Below are positions 8,462-17,513 of a stretch of 64,000 nucleotides of DNA, one piece after another. Position 1 is the first letter of the stretch; each line of letters opens with the position of its first letter. The stretch lies in assembly GCF_002266855.1 (NCBI RefSeq), contig NZ_NGJN01000002.1:1-64000 (forward strand). The letters are read 5' to 3'. Source of the stretch: Winogradskyella aurantia (lineage in GTDB: Bacteria > Bacteroidota > Bacteroidia > Flavobacteriales > Flavobacteriaceae). Both the position numbers and the translations under genes were made by a program. Under the pieces are notes generated by a model. That model was not told the DNA's origin, ran no database searches, and was given only the letters and a program-made list of their open reading frames with translations.

Positions 8462-9319
8462 ATGATTTCCCAGGAGCAATTCAATCATGAAATAGAATTA
8501 ATTATTGCCAATGCCATACGTGAGGACGTTGGTGATGGTGATCATAGCTCCTTGGCCTGCATCCCAGCTTCGGCCCAAGGAAGAGCTAAACTTTTGGTCA
8601 AGGATAAGGGTATTATAGCAGGTGTAGAATTTGCAAAGCAGGTATTTGCGCATGTGGACCCCACTCTGAAGGTTGAAACTTTAATTGAAGAGGGGAGCGC
8701 AGTAAAACATGGCGATGTCGTATTTTACGTTGAAGGAGCGTCGCAGTCTATACTCAAATCGGAACGTTTGGTGTTAAATGCCATGCAACGTATGAGCGCT
8801 ATTGCTACCAAGACCAAAAAATTTGTGGATTTACTGGAGGGAACGGGTACTAAAATATTGGATACTAGAAAAACCACACCAGGTATTAGAGCTCTGGAAA
8901 AATGGGCGGTGAAGATTGGTGGCGGCGAGAATCATAGATTTGCCCTCTATGATATGATCATGTTAAAGGATAATCACATCGATTTTGCAGGTGGAGTAAC
9001 CAAGGCCATTGAAAAAACAAAGCAGTATTTGAAGGATACAAATAGAGATCTAAAAATTATTGTTGAAGCGCGCGATCTTAATGAGATTCAGGAAATTTTG
9101 AACTGTGGTGGCGTGTATCGTATTTTGATAGATAATTTTAATTACGAACAAACGAGAAAGGCTGTAGAGCTCATAGGTGACCAATGTTTAACCGAATCTT
9201 CAGGAGGTATAAACGAGCATACGCTGCGCAAGTATGCTGAATGTGGCGTGGATTATATTTCATCCGGTGCCTTAACGCATTCGGTGTATAATATGGATTT
9301 AAGTCTGAAAGCCGTATAG
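8462..9319 (+). CDS. nadC: Nicotinate-nucleotide diphosphorylase (carboxylating)
   Basis: NadC converts quinolinate and PRPP to nicotinate mononucleotide in de novo NAD synthesis. Seen: EDVGDGDHSS near the N terminus, the N-terminal barrel segment with KDKGIIAGVEF, then ATKTKKFVDLL, ILDTRKTTPGIRALEKWAVKIGGGENHR (PRPP/quinolinate-binding Arg and Lys) and LKDNHIDF. The C-terminal ESSGGINEHTLRKYAECGVDYISSGALTHS is typical. I use ATG at 8462 (285 residues) rather than the upstream in-frame codon at 8399, because the added 21 residues (FSNIYPSIPIFTLNIQS) are not family-like and overlap the rlmH promoter region. Confidence 0.95.
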   Translation: MISQEQFNHEIELIIANAIREDVGDGDHSSLACIPASAQGRAKLLVKDKGIIAGVEFAKQVFAHVDPTLKVETLIEEGSAVKHGDVVFYVEGASQSILKSERLVLNAMQRMSAIATKTKKFVDLLEGTGTKILDTRKTTPGIRALEKWAVKIGGGENHRFALYDMIMLKDNHIDFAGGVTKAIEKTKQYLKDTNRDLKIIVEARDLNEIQEILNCGGVYRILIDNFNYEQTRKAVELIGDQCLTESSGGINEHTLRKYAECGVDYISSGALTHSVYNMDLSLKAV

Positions 9320-10258
9320 ATGTCAAAACCCATAGAAGATAAATTAGATAAAATCCCCATCCTCAATTTGGTGGTGCGTTTCTTTAAGCGCATCCGATTA
9401 CCAGGGTTTGAAGGCTTGTCCATTTACGATTTGCTTGAATTGTATGTTATGGGAATTGTAAAAGGTGCCTTAACTACGCGCGCTAGTGCCATAGCCTTTA
9501 GCTTTTTTACGGCTATTTTTCCGTTTTTGTTGTTTGTGATCATTCTTATGCCTCATATACCTATTGAAGGTTTTGAAAAGGAATTTTTAGAGTTTTTAAA
9601 TTCGTTTTTACCACCACAGACCTCGGATTTTTTCTTCTCAAATATTTTTGAAAACATAAGTAAAGGCGGAGAGGCAGGTTTGATTTCATCGGTATTCGTA
9701 TTGTCCATGATACTTATGGCAAACGGTGTTAATGCGGTGTTTTCGGGTTTTGAATATTCCTACCATGAGCAGCTCAGCAGAAATGTATTTCAACAATATT
9801 TATACGCTCTTGGGGTGGCATTGATTCTCGCTATTTTGGTGTTGCTGACCGTTGCCGTATTTGGGTATTTTCAAATTTATATTATCCAACCGGTCTACGA
9901 AGGTATAACAGGAGACGTCCTGGAGATTAATTCTGATTACATTTGGATTCTCATTGCCAAGTACATGTTTTTTGTTTTAATGGTCTATTTGGCAACAGCC
10001 ACCTTGTACTACTTTGGGACCAAGGAGGGAAGGCAAACCCGTTTTTTTTCAGTGGGAGCACTCCTCACCACCTTATTAATTATATTAACCTCTTATTTAT
10101 TTGGAGTGTATATTGACAATTTTTCACAGTATAATGAGCTCTATGGATCCATTGGTGCATTGCTGATTTTGTTATTGTATCTTTGGTTAAACTCCAATAT
10201 CTTATTGCTGGGTTATGAATTAAACGCCACGCTAAGGCAGTTAAAAAATCAAATTTAA
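9320..10258 (+). CDS. YihY/BrkB family inner-membrane protein
   Basis: The ATG follows the nadC stop codon with no gap. The 312-residue protein shows about six membrane spans and the family features GALTTRASAIAFSFFTAIFPFLLF near the N terminus and YGSIGALLILLLYLWLNSNILLLGYELNA near the C terminus. Members were once called ribonuclease BN in error; the real role (possibly a transporter) is unsettled. A cytoplasmic tail precedes the first span. Co-transcribed with nadC and the next two genes. Confidence 0.85.
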   Translation: MSKPIEDKLDKIPILNLVVRFFKRIRLPGFEGLSIYDLLELYVMGIVKGALTTRASAIAFSFFTAIFPFLLFVIILMPHIPIEGFEKEFLEFLNSFLPPQTSDFFFSNIFENISKGGEAGLISSVFVLSMILMANGVNAVFSGFEYSYHEQLSRNVFQQYLYALGVALILAILVLLTVAVFGYFQIYIIQPVYEGITGDVLEINSDYIWILIAKYMFFVLMVYLATATLYYFGTKEGRQTRFFSVGALLTTLLIILTSYLFGVYIDNFSQYNELYGSIGALLILLLYLWLNSNILLLGYELNATLRQLKNQI

Positions 10259-10261
10259 GTG

Positions 10262-10687
10262 ATGACAAAGTTTAGCTATACTCTTATATTTATGTTGGCC
10301 ACATCCTTGCTAAGGGCACAGGATATTACGGGCAAATGGAAAACCATCGATGACGAAACCGGAGAAGAAAAGTCCATTGTTGAGATTTATGAATCTGATG
10401 GTAAGATTTACGGTAAAATTGTTGAGGTTTTAAACCCTAAAAAGAAAAATCCCGTATGTGATAAATGTGAGGGTGAAAACAAAGGAAAGCCTATTGTGGG
10501 CTTGCAGATTATTGATGGGCTTAAAAAAGATGATGACGTGTATAACGACGGTAATATATTAAACCCAAGCAATGGCAAGGTCTACAACTGCCGCTTAAAA
10601 ATCGATGAAGACCCAAACACCTTGCAGGTGAGGGGCTACATAGCGTTTTTCTACAAGACCCAATATTGGAAACGGGTTAAAGAGTGA
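10262..10687 (+). CDS. DUF2147 family secreted protein
   Basis: A signal peptide (KFSYTLIFMLATSLLRAQ) leads into ITGKWKTIDDETGEEKSIVEIYE, the opening of DUF2147 proteins, and the family ending VRGYIAFFYKTQYWKRV. About 120 mature residues form a small predicted beta-barrel. Two Cys (PVCDKCEG) form a possible CxxC site. The ATG at 10262 follows an overlapping GTG at 10259; either would work. The stop overlaps the priA start by four bases. Periplasmic; function unknown in the family. Confidence 0.8.
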   Translation: MTKFSYTLIFMLATSLLRAQDITGKWKTIDDETGEEKSIVEIYESDGKIYGKIVEVLNPKKKNPVCDKCEGENKGKPIVGLQIIDGLKKDDDVYNDGNILNPSNGKVYNCRLKIDEDPNTLQVRGYIAFFYKTQYWKRVKE

Positions 10688-13134
10688 CGCACTACCTCGA
10701 TGTCATATTGCCTATACCGCTACAAAAGGCCTTTACCTATCATATAACCGAGGCTGAAGCAGATTTTATAACCACCGGTATACGTGTGGCAGTACCCTTT
10801 GGGAAAAGCAAGATTTATACGGCACTCGCCTATAAAGTGCATAATAAGGCCCCAACAGCCTATGAGCCTAAGACCATTCATCAAATCTTGGATGAAAAAC
10901 CCATTGTTACGGAAAAACAACTGAAACATTGGGAGTGGATTGCCGAGTATTACATGTGCAGTCTTGGCGAGGTATTGCGCGCTGCTATGCCAAATGCCTT
11001 CATCTTGGAAAGTGAGACCGTGCTTAGTAAAAATGAAGGTATTGATATTGCGGATACCAGCTTAAAGGATGATGAGTTTCTCATTTATGATGCCCTACAA
11101 TACCAATCGTCCTTAAAGATTGAAGACGTAATTTCCATTTTAGATAGAAAACGGGTATTGCCCGTTATTAATAGCCTGGTTGAAAAAGGTGTGCTCCAAT
11201 TGCAAGAGGAGCTCTATGAAAAATATCAGCCTAAATTAGTGCGCTATGTAAAATTACGAGAGGAGTACAGGTCGGAAAATCAGTTACAAGAACTTTTGGC
11301 AGACTTAAATCGCGCCCCAAAACAGCGTGATGTTATTATGACATTGTTCGCCATAGAGACCGCGTTACATAAACCAATAAAAGTGTCAGAGCTGGTAGAG
11401 CGAAGTGGAGCGTCAACGGCTATTGTAAAGGCCTTGATAGATAAGGAGGTGTTAGATGAGTATTACATCCAGACCGACCGGACCCAATATGAAGGAAAAG
11501 AGGCGTTGCGTCTAGAATTAAGTACGGAACAAAAACAGGCTTTAAAAGCTATTGAAGATTGTTTCTTAGAAAAATCGGTCACTCTATTGCACGGTGTAAC
11601 CTCCTCTGGCAAAACGGAAATTTATGTTAAGCTTATTGAAGCGCAATTGGCATTAGGCAAGCAAACACTCTATTTATTGCCTGAAATTGCCTTGACCACC
11701 CAATTGGTTCAACGATTGCAAGCTTATTTTGGAGAAAAAGTGGCTGTGTTTCATTCGCGATACTCTGGGAATGAACGGGTAGAGGTGTGGAGAAATTTAC
11801 TCGAAAAGGCTGATAAGGCCCAGATTGTAATCGGTGCCCGATCGGCCCTGCTTTTGCCATTCTCTAACCTCGGTCTAATTATTGTTGATGAGGAACATGA
11901 GCAGTCGTACAAACAATTTGATCCCGCACCGCGCTATCACGCCAGAGATGCTGCCATAGTCTTAGCCAATTACCACAAAGCCAAGACGCTTTTGGGGTCG
12001 GCTACGCCGAGTTTAGAGTCTTATTTTAATGCGAGTGAAGGCAAATATGGACTTGTTGAATTGAATATTCGCTATAACAATGTGTTGCTTCCAGATATTG
12101 AGCTTATTGACCTAGCGGATAAATACAAGCGCAAACGTATGAAGGGTCATTTTAGTGACCGATTGATAGAGGAAATGCAAGAGGCCTTGGATGATGGCTT
12201 TCAGATTATCTTATTTCAAAATAGAAGAGGCTTTTCGCCCATAGTGGAGTGCCTTACCTGCGGTACTTCACCACAGTGCCCAAATTGCGATGTCAGCCTT
12301 ACCTATCACCAATATAGGGACCAACTCCGATGTCATTATTGTGGCTATAACACGGTAATGATAAAGAATTGCCAGGCTTGTGGTAACGCTACTATGGATA
12401 CCAAAGGTTTTGGTACGGAACAGATTGAATCGGAAGCTAAGGTGCTTTTCCCAGATGCAAATGTAGCACGGATGGATTTGGATACCACACGCGGTAAATT
12501 TGGTTTTGAAAGGCTCATTTCAAAATTTGAACAACGAGACATTGATATTTTGGTGGGTACCCAAATGTTAACTAAAGGATTGGACTTTAGATTTGTAAAA
12601 TTAGTTGGTATCATGAATGCGGATAACCTTCTCAATTTTCCTGATTTTAGAGCCCACGAAAGGAGTTACCAATTGATGTCGCAAGTGTCGGGTAGGGCAG
12701 GTAGAACGGATATTAGAGGTAAAGTACTGATTCAAACCTATAATCCACACCACAAAATACTGCAACAAGTTTCTACCAATGCCTATAAGGAGATGTATAT
12801 GGAGCAACTAAACGAGCGCTATAACTATAGATATCCTCCTATCTTTAGGTTGATTAGGATTACGCTAAAACATAAGGACTACAATAGGGTGAATATGGCC
12901 TCGGATTGGTTTGCTAAATCCTTGCGCCAAGTGTTTAAGACCCATGTTCTAGGGCCGGAGTTTCCCCCGGTTTCAAGAATTAGAAATCGTTTTATTAAAA
13001 ATATTTTGGTAAAGATTCCACCAGGTCAGTCCTTGGGAAAAACAAAAGAGGCCATCGCTAAAATAGACAGCAGCTTCAATGCTGTAAAGGATTTTAGGGC
13101 TGTTCGGGTAATTATCAACGTAGATAATTATTAA
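10684..13134 (+). CDS. priA: Primosomal protein N' (replication restart helicase)
   Basis: This 816-residue protein is PriA, the DEAH helicase that recognises stalled forks and reloads the replisome. It has the N-terminal 3'-DNA-binding domain (HYLDVILPIPLQKAFTYH), Walker A GVTSSGKTE, the DEEH box (IIVDEEHEQSYKQFDP), a Cys-rich zinc-binding insert (CLTCGTSPQCPNCD, then CHYCGY and CQACG) and motif V/VI segments (GTQMLTKGLDF, QVSGRAGR). All Cys needed for two zinc sites are present. It starts with GTG in a GTGA overlap with the DUF2147 stop, so translation is likely coupled. Confidence 0.97.
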   Translation: MTHYLDVILPIPLQKAFTYHITEAEADFITTGIRVAVPFGKSKIYTALAYKVHNKAPTAYEPKTIHQILDEKPIVTEKQLKHWEWIAEYYMCSLGEVLRAAMPNAFILESETVLSKNEGIDIADTSLKDDEFLIYDALQYQSSLKIEDVISILDRKRVLPVINSLVEKGVLQLQEELYEKYQPKLVRYVKLREEYRSENQLQELLADLNRAPKQRDVIMTLFAIETALHKPIKVSELVERSGASTAIVKALIDKEVLDEYYIQTDRTQYEGKEALRLELSTEQKQALKAIEDCFLEKSVTLLHGVTSSGKTEIYVKLIEAQLALGKQTLYLLPEIALTTQLVQRLQAYFGEKVAVFHSRYSGNERVEVWRNLLEKADKAQIVIGARSALLLPFSNLGLIIVDEEHEQSYKQFDPAPRYHARDAAIVLANYHKAKTLLGSATPSLESYFNASEGKYGLVELNIRYNNVLLPDIELIDLADKYKRKRMKGHFSDRLIEEMQEALDDGFQIILFQNRRGFSPIVECLTCGTSPQCPNCDVSLTYHQYRDQLRCHYCGYNTVMIKNCQACGNATMDTKGFGTEQIESEAKVLFPDANVARMDLDTTRGKFGFERLISKFEQRDIDILVGTQMLTKGLDFRFVKLVGIMNADNLLNFPDFRAHERSYQLMSQVSGRAGRTDIRGKVLIQTYNPHHKILQQVSTNAYKEMYMEQLNERYNYRYPPIFRLIRITLKHKDYNRVNMASDWFAKSLRQVFKTHVLGPEFPPVSRIRNRFIKNILVKIPPGQSLGKTKEAIAKIDSSFNAVKDFRAVRVIINVDNY

Positions 13135-13138
13135 AAAA

Positions 13139-13173
13139 GTATCCCGTTAGAGGAACGGGATACCTAAATTTTT
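13139..13173. terminator. Bidirectional terminator, priA / LytTR gene
   Basis: GTATCCCGTT (13139-13148) and AACGGGATAC (13154-13163) form a perfect 10-bp stem with a 5-base loop. A T-rich tract follows on the plus strand and six T's follow on the minus strand, so it can end both priA and the convergent regulator. Confidence 0.85.
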
Positions 13174-13217
13174 GTGAGTTGGTATAATTCTGCCGAGATA
13201 TATAAAGTTTGGGGATT

Positions 13218-13913
13218 TTACATATTATTTAAGGCATCCACCAATTGTGTCTTTTTATTTCGACTTAGTGGAATCTCATAAGCACCAACTTCAACATTTT
13301 TACTGTTAAAGCGATCTATTTTATCTAAATTCACAATATATGATTTGTGAATCCTTAAAAACTTACCTTCAGGTAATTCCTTTTCAAACGCCTTCATCGT
13401 TGATAATACAACCAGGCTGTTTTCTTCTGTTACGACCTTGACGTAATCGCCCAAAGCCTCAATCCATTTTATATCCTTAATGTAAACTTTACGTTTTTTA
13501 AGGTTACTTTTAACGAAGATGTGCTCGCCATCAGTTTCGTTAAAATCTAGTTTCAATTTGTGCTGTTCAATAGCTTTTTCGACAGCGGTATTGAAACGTT
13601 CCTTTGTGATTGGTTTTTGGAGGTAGTCCGTAGCATCGTAGTTAAATGCTTTAAAGGCGTATTCGGTTTTACCGGTAACAAAAATAATTTGGGGTTTGTT
13701 GTTGAGGACATCTAGGAGTTCAAACCCATTTAAAACAGGCATTTCTATATCTAAAAAGATAAGATCAACCTTATGGGTATTGAGGCCGTTTTTTGTCTCT
13801 AATGCACTGCTGTACTCCGCAATAAGGTTAAGTGAAGAATGATTCTCAATTAACTTTACTATAGAGAGGCGCTGAATCGCAGAATCATCAACAACTACAC
13901 AGTTTAAAGTCAT
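13218..13913 (-). CDS. LytTR-family response regulator
   Basis: Residues 1-120 form a receiver domain with acidic pair D9/D10, phospho-acceptor D55 (LIFLDIEMP) and conserved K100 (YLQKPI). Residues 130-231 form a LytTR DNA-binding domain (FVKSNLKKRKVYIKDIKWIEALGDYVKVVT, FLRIHKSYIVNLDKID). Such regulators are usually activated by LytS/7TM-type histidine kinases; none is adjacent, so this is an orphan regulator. It is transcribed away from the ribosomal protein operon. Its targets cannot be told. Confidence 0.9.
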   Translation of the reverse strand: MTLNCVVVDDSAIQRLSIVKLIENHSSLNLIAEYSSALETKNGLNTHKVDLIFLDIEMPVLNGFELLDVLNNKPQIIFVTGKTEYAFKAFNYDATDYLQKPITKERFNTAVEKAIEQHKLKLDFNETDGEHIFVKSNLKKRKVYIKDIKWIEALGDYVKVVTEENSLVVLSTMKAFEKELPEGKFLRIHKSYIVNLDKIDRFNSKNVEVGAYEIPLSRNKKTQLVDALNNM

Positions 13914-14050
13914 AACATTACATATTTATTAGGTTAAGATATCGACAATAGTACAATATTTTCGGTTAAAAAACAAATTTTACCGACCAACTGTAAAATT
14001 TAACAAAATATTTAGTGAATAACCTGTATAAAACTTTACATATCAAAACA

Positions 14051-14081
14051 TTGCCAGAAATATATTTAATATGTATTTTTG
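14051..14081 (+). promoter_or_regulatory. Promoter of rpsF-rpsR-rplI
   Basis: TTG at 14051-14053 and TATTTTTG at 14074-14081 are separated by 20 bases, the standard Bacteroidota promoter. The expected start is about 14090, leaving a leader of roughly 25 bases. Confidence 0.7.
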
Positions 14082-14114
14082 CAGCCGTTTTAACATTAAA
14101 CAATAGTACACATT

Positions 14115-14465
14115 ATGAATCATTATGAAACTGTTTTCATCTTAAATCCCGTTTTATCTGAAGACCAGATAAAGGAGACAGTTAAGAAATATGAGGATTT
14201 TCTCGTTTCTAAAGGAGCTAAGATGATCGCCAAGGAAGATTGGGGCTTGAAAAAGTTGGCGTACCCAATCCAAAACAAAAAAAGTGGTTTTTACCACTTA
14301 TTTGAGTACCAGGTTGCTGGTGAAGTTATTGAACCTTTAGAGTTAGAGTTTAGACGCGATGAGCGTTTTATGCGTTATTTAACTGTAAAACTAGACAAGC
14401 ATGCTATTGCTTGGGCTGAGAGAAGACGAGAAAAACTGAAAGTTAAAGCAAAAGCAAAAGCGTAA
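14115..14465 (+). CDS. rpsF: 30S ribosomal protein S6
   Basis: The 116-residue protein has the S6 signature ([69 protein letters not shown]) and a Lys/Ala-rich tail. S6 binds S18 in the 30S platform. First gene of the conserved rpsF-rpsR-rplI operon. Confidence 0.97.
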   Translation: MNHYETVFILNPVLSEDQIKETVKKYEDFLVSKGAKMIAKEDWGLKKLAYPIQNKKSGFYHLFEYQVAGEVIEPLELEFRRDERFMRYLTVKLDKHAIAWAERRREKLKVKAKAKA

Positions 14466-14467
14466 TT

Positions 14468-14764
14468 ATGTCATCAATAGAACAACAAGCAAAAGGAAAA
14501 AAAGACGGAGAGATAAGATATCTTACACCGTTAAATATAGAGACAACCAAGGCTAAGAAATATTGTCGTTTCAAAAAATCTGGAATCAAGTATGTAGATT
14601 ATAAAGATGCAGATTGGTTGTTAGGTTTTGTAAACGAGCAAGGCAAACTACTTCCAAGACGTTTAACAGGAACGTCCTTAAAGTATCAAAGAAAAGTATC
14701 TGTGGCCGTTAAGAGAGCTAGACATTTAGCCCTTATGCCATATGTTGCTGATTTATTAAAATAA
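14468..14764 (+). CDS. rpsR: 30S ribosomal protein S18
   Basis: The 98-residue protein contains the S18 core ([63 protein letters not shown]). The N-terminal extension and the single Cys (no zinc ribbon) fit a C- form. It starts 3 bases after rpsF. Confidence 0.97.
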   Translation: MSSIEQQAKGKKDGEIRYLTPLNIETTKAKKYCRFKKSGIKYVDYKDADWLLGFVNEQGKLLPRRLTGTSLKYQRKVSVAVKRARHLALMPYVADLLK

Positions 14765-14776
14765 AATATCATAACA

Positions 14777-15238
14777 ATGGAACTTATATTAAAACAAGAC
14801 GTTGAGAATTTAGGATTTAAAGACGATATTGTATCTGTAAAGAACGGTTATGGTAGAAACTTTTTAATTCCTCAAGGCCAAGCGGTCATGGCAACCCCAT
14901 CTGCAAAGAAGGTGTTAGCTGAAACCTTAAAGCAAAGAGCCCACAAGGAAAAGTCAATTATTGAAAATGCAGAAAAAACAGCTGAAGCAATTAAGGTTTT
15001 AGATATAAAAATCACAGCTAAGGCTGGTACTGGTGCTACTGCTGGAGATAAATTATTTGGTTCTATAACCACTATGGACCTTGCAAACGCATTGCGAAAT
15101 GAAGGACATGAGGTGGACAAGAAATTTATTTCTATTGGTGGAGGTAATATTAAGCGTTTAGGTCAATACGAGGCTGCAATCAGGTTACACCGCTCTGTTA
15201 CTGTAGATTTGACTTTCGAGGTAATAGCAGACAAATAA
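14777..15238 (+). CDS. rplI: 50S ribosomal protein L9
   Basis: The 153-residue protein has the L9 N-terminal domain (MELILKQDVENLGFKDDIVSVKNGYGRNFLIPQGQAVMAT), the long connecting helix, and the C-terminal domain (GDKLFGSITTMDLANALRNEGHEVDKKFI). It is the last gene of the operon and is followed by a strong terminator. Confidence 0.97.
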   Translation: MELILKQDVENLGFKDDIVSVKNGYGRNFLIPQGQAVMATPSAKKVLAETLKQRAHKEKSIIENAEKTAEAIKVLDIKITAKAGTGATAGDKLFGSITTMDLANALRNEGHEVDKKFISIGGGNIKRLGQYEAAIRLHRSVTVDLTFEVIADK

Positions 15239-15256
15239 TCTAGTATATACTAGTAG

Positions 15257-15287
15257 AAAAACCACCTGATCAAGGTGGTTTTTTTTT
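15257..15287 (+). terminator. Strong terminator after rplI
   Basis: AAAAACCACCT and AGGTGGTTTTT pair around a GATCA loop, followed by an unbroken T run. It ends the ribosomal protein operon. Confidence 0.92.
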
Positions 15288-15357
15288 ATTAATTACTTTG
15301 AAGTTATTGGTATCCTCCATCTTGTCTTTCTAAATTTATATCCTTAAAACATTACCG

Positions 15358-16137
15358 TTGAAAATTAGTATTCTTAGTATAACGACTTTGGTTATTGTGT
15401 TGGTGCACATGGTATCATATACACAGGAAATACCAGATAAAGTGGTTAACGAGAATGCCCAATTTTGGATATCTACAAATAATGTATTCAGGGTTGCGGA
15501 TCGTTGGGCCATATTAAACGATATTCATGTTAGGCGTACTAATTTTATGGCTGATCCAAATTTTTATTTTCTTCGAGTAGGTGGGCAGTATTACTTAAAT
15601 TCTAATGTAAGATTAGCAGGAGGCTATGCGCATCTATGGTTAACTACCACTGGAGATTGGGATGCTTATCAAAATGAAAATAGAATTTACCAACAATTGA
15701 GTATCTCCAAACGTTACGAGAAGATGAATGCTTTGTTTAGAATACGTATGGAACAGCGATTTTTCAACAATGTACAAGATGGACAGTCACTAAACAATGA
15801 TTTTTTTGTGAATAGATTTAGGTTTCTTGTAAGTGCAGGCTTTCCATTTAAACAAGGCGGTTCCACGGAACTCATAGTGGCCAATGAAATTCATTTAAAT
15901 TTCGGTAAAGAAGTGGTCTTTAATACCTTTAATCAAAATAGATTCACAATTGGGATAAAGCATAAAATCAATAATAATTGGAAAGTAGATTGTGGCTACA
16001 TGATGGTGTACCAACAATTGGCGGCAGGTAACGTATATAATTTAAATCATACGTTACGTTTATTTTTCTATGGAAGTTTTGACTTTAGAAAGAATAAAAA
16101 CCTTCCATTTAATGAGGTGAGGCATGGAGAAGAATAA
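15358..16137 (+). CDS. DUF2490 family outer-membrane-type protein
   Basis: A signal peptide (ILSITTLVIVLVHMVSYTQ) precedes a 240-residue beta-rich region with DUF2490 traits: NENAQFWISTNNVFRVADRWAILNDIHVRR, then alternating aromatic strands and the ending FFYGSFDF. A TTG start at 15358 fits the signal peptide; no ATG is available upstream. Probably an outer-membrane barrel of unknown function. It leads a three-gene unit with the GDPD lipoprotein. Confidence 0.75.
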   Translation: MKISILSITTLVIVLVHMVSYTQEIPDKVVNENAQFWISTNNVFRVADRWAILNDIHVRRTNFMADPNFYFLRVGGQYYLNSNVRLAGGYAHLWLTTTGDWDAYQNENRIYQQLSISKRYEKMNALFRIRMEQRFFNNVQDGQSLNNDFFVNRFRFLVSAGFPFKQGGSTELIVANEIHLNFGKEVVFNTFNQNRFTIGIKHKINNNWKVDCGYMMVYQQLAAGNVYNLNHTLRLFFYGSFDFRKNKNLPFNEVRHGEE

Positions 16138-16152
16138 TATTTGAATCGCGAA

Positions 16153-17034
16153 ATGAAAAGTTTAAGAGTCCAATCCATTGTTCTGTTAGCAGTTCTGTTT
16201 CTAGGATTTGCCGTTTCGTGTAGAAAATCTAAAACGGCGGTTTATCTTAATAACTTCTCCTATACCAATGCTGAAAATATACCTGCTATAAGTGCGCACA
16301 GAGGGGGTAAGGGTATTTTTGGATATCCCGAAAATTGCCTTGAAACCATGATGTATGTCAACGATAAAATAAACGCTATTTTTGAAATTGATGTGGCACA
16401 GACTAAAGATGGAAAATTAGTATTGATGCATGATAACGCCATTAATAGAACGACAACGGGGGATGGGTTATTAAGAAAGTTGACCTATAAAGAATTATCT
16501 AGATATAATTTAGTGGATGATTATGGTACGGTAACTGATTTTAAAGTACCTCTATTTTCAGATGTTGTTAAATGGAGCATGGCTAATAATGTCATATTAA
16601 CTGTAGACGTAAAACGCGGTGTGAGTCAGCATTCAGTTATAAAAGCTATCCAAGGATTGCACGCTCAAAGTACCTGCATTTTAATCACCTATGATTTAGA
16701 ACAAGCTAAATCTGCCCATGAACTGGCGCCAGAATTAATGCTATCGGTTTCTGCCAGAAATGAAGAGGAGTTTAATCGGTTGTTAGGATCCAGAATACCA
16801 ACTCAGAATATGGTGGCATTTACAGGTACTCGATTATCGCCCACTGAGCATTACAAATCAATTCACAATGAAGGTGTATTGTGTATCCTTGGAACTTTAG
16901 GTAACTTGGACAAGCACGCCCAAGCTCGTGGTGATCAGCTATATCTGTCTTGGGTCAATAAAGGTATTGACATCCTAGCAACGGATCGGCCAATAGAAGC
17001 CTATAATGCTATTTATAATACGATTGAAAAATGA
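16153..17034 (+). CDS. Glycerophosphodiester phosphodiesterase family lipoprotein
   Basis: ATG at 16153 gives a lipoprotein signal (VLLAVLFLGFAVSC). The mature protein has the GDPD TIM-barrel motifs SAHRGGKGIFGYPENCLETM and IFEIDVAQTKDGKLVLMHDNAINRTTTGDG, with the catalytic His pair and metal-binding Glu/Asp. It would cleave glycerophosphodiesters or related esters in the periplasm to supply glycerol phosphate. A TTG at 16141 is an alternative start. The stop overlaps the next gene (ATGA). Confidence 0.85.
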   Translation: MKSLRVQSIVLLAVLFLGFAVSCRKSKTAVYLNNFSYTNAENIPAISAHRGGKGIFGYPENCLETMMYVNDKINAIFEIDVAQTKDGKLVLMHDNAINRTTTGDGLLRKLTYKELSRYNLVDDYGTVTDFKVPLFSDVVKWSMANNVILTVDVKRGVSQHSVIKAIQGLHAQSTCILITYDLEQAKSAHELAPELMLSVSARNEEEFNRLLGSRIPTQNMVAFTGTRLSPTEHYKSIHNEGVLCILGTLGNLDKHAQARGDQLYLSWVNKGIDILATDRPIEAYNAIYNTIEK

Positions 17035-17501
17035 AATTTGAGAGATTAACAAAGGAGCAGTTTGAAGAATTACATCAAGAATTTATTAATTTTTTGGCTA
17101 CACAATCCATAACAGCCGATGAATGGAAGGCTATTAAACAAAATAAGCCTGAAGTCGCAGAGCAAGAGCTAGACGTATTTAGTGATTTGGTGTGGTATGG
17201 CGTCCTTGATAAAGTAGAATATCTCGAGCACATTTCACCACAGCACATTCACCTATTCAAATGCAAAAAAAACCATATGCTTTTGATTGCCCTTAAGCTA
17301 AAGCACGATAAGGTGGACTTTACAAGCAAAGAGGGGTTTCAGTGGCTTCGGGAGAACTTACTGTCAGACGATGTAGAATTTTTCACTTCCAAAAAAGCGT
17401 ATTCGGAAGATAGGCATCAAGACCTATTCAAATTAATACAACAAGGCGCTAATATCACTAAAGGACAGTTGTTTAACTATTTTGAATCCTTAATAAGCTA
17501 A
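17031..17501 (+). CDS. DUF6495-like conserved cytoplasmic protein
   Basis: The 156-residue acidic-to-neutral protein starts MKFERLTKEQFEELHQEFINFLATQ and matches what I remember of the flavobacterial DUF6495 family; that assignment is from memory. No membrane segment, metal site or nucleotide motif is visible. It overlaps the GDPD stop by four bases, so it is translationally coupled. Function unknown. Confidence 0.6.
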   Translation: MKFERLTKEQFEELHQEFINFLATQSITADEWKAIKQNKPEVAEQELDVFSDLVWYGVLDKVEYLEHISPQHIHLFKCKKNHMLLIALKLKHDKVDFTSKEGFQWLRENLLSDDVEFFTSKKAYSEDRHQDLFKLIQQGANITKGQLFNYFESLIS

Positions 17502-17513
17502 AGTCATTTAGCC

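Noticed and set aside
14082-14114. S6:S18-binding leader of rpsF
   Set aside because: The leader predicted from the promoter is only about 25 bases and has no stem with the expected CCG-containing bulge.
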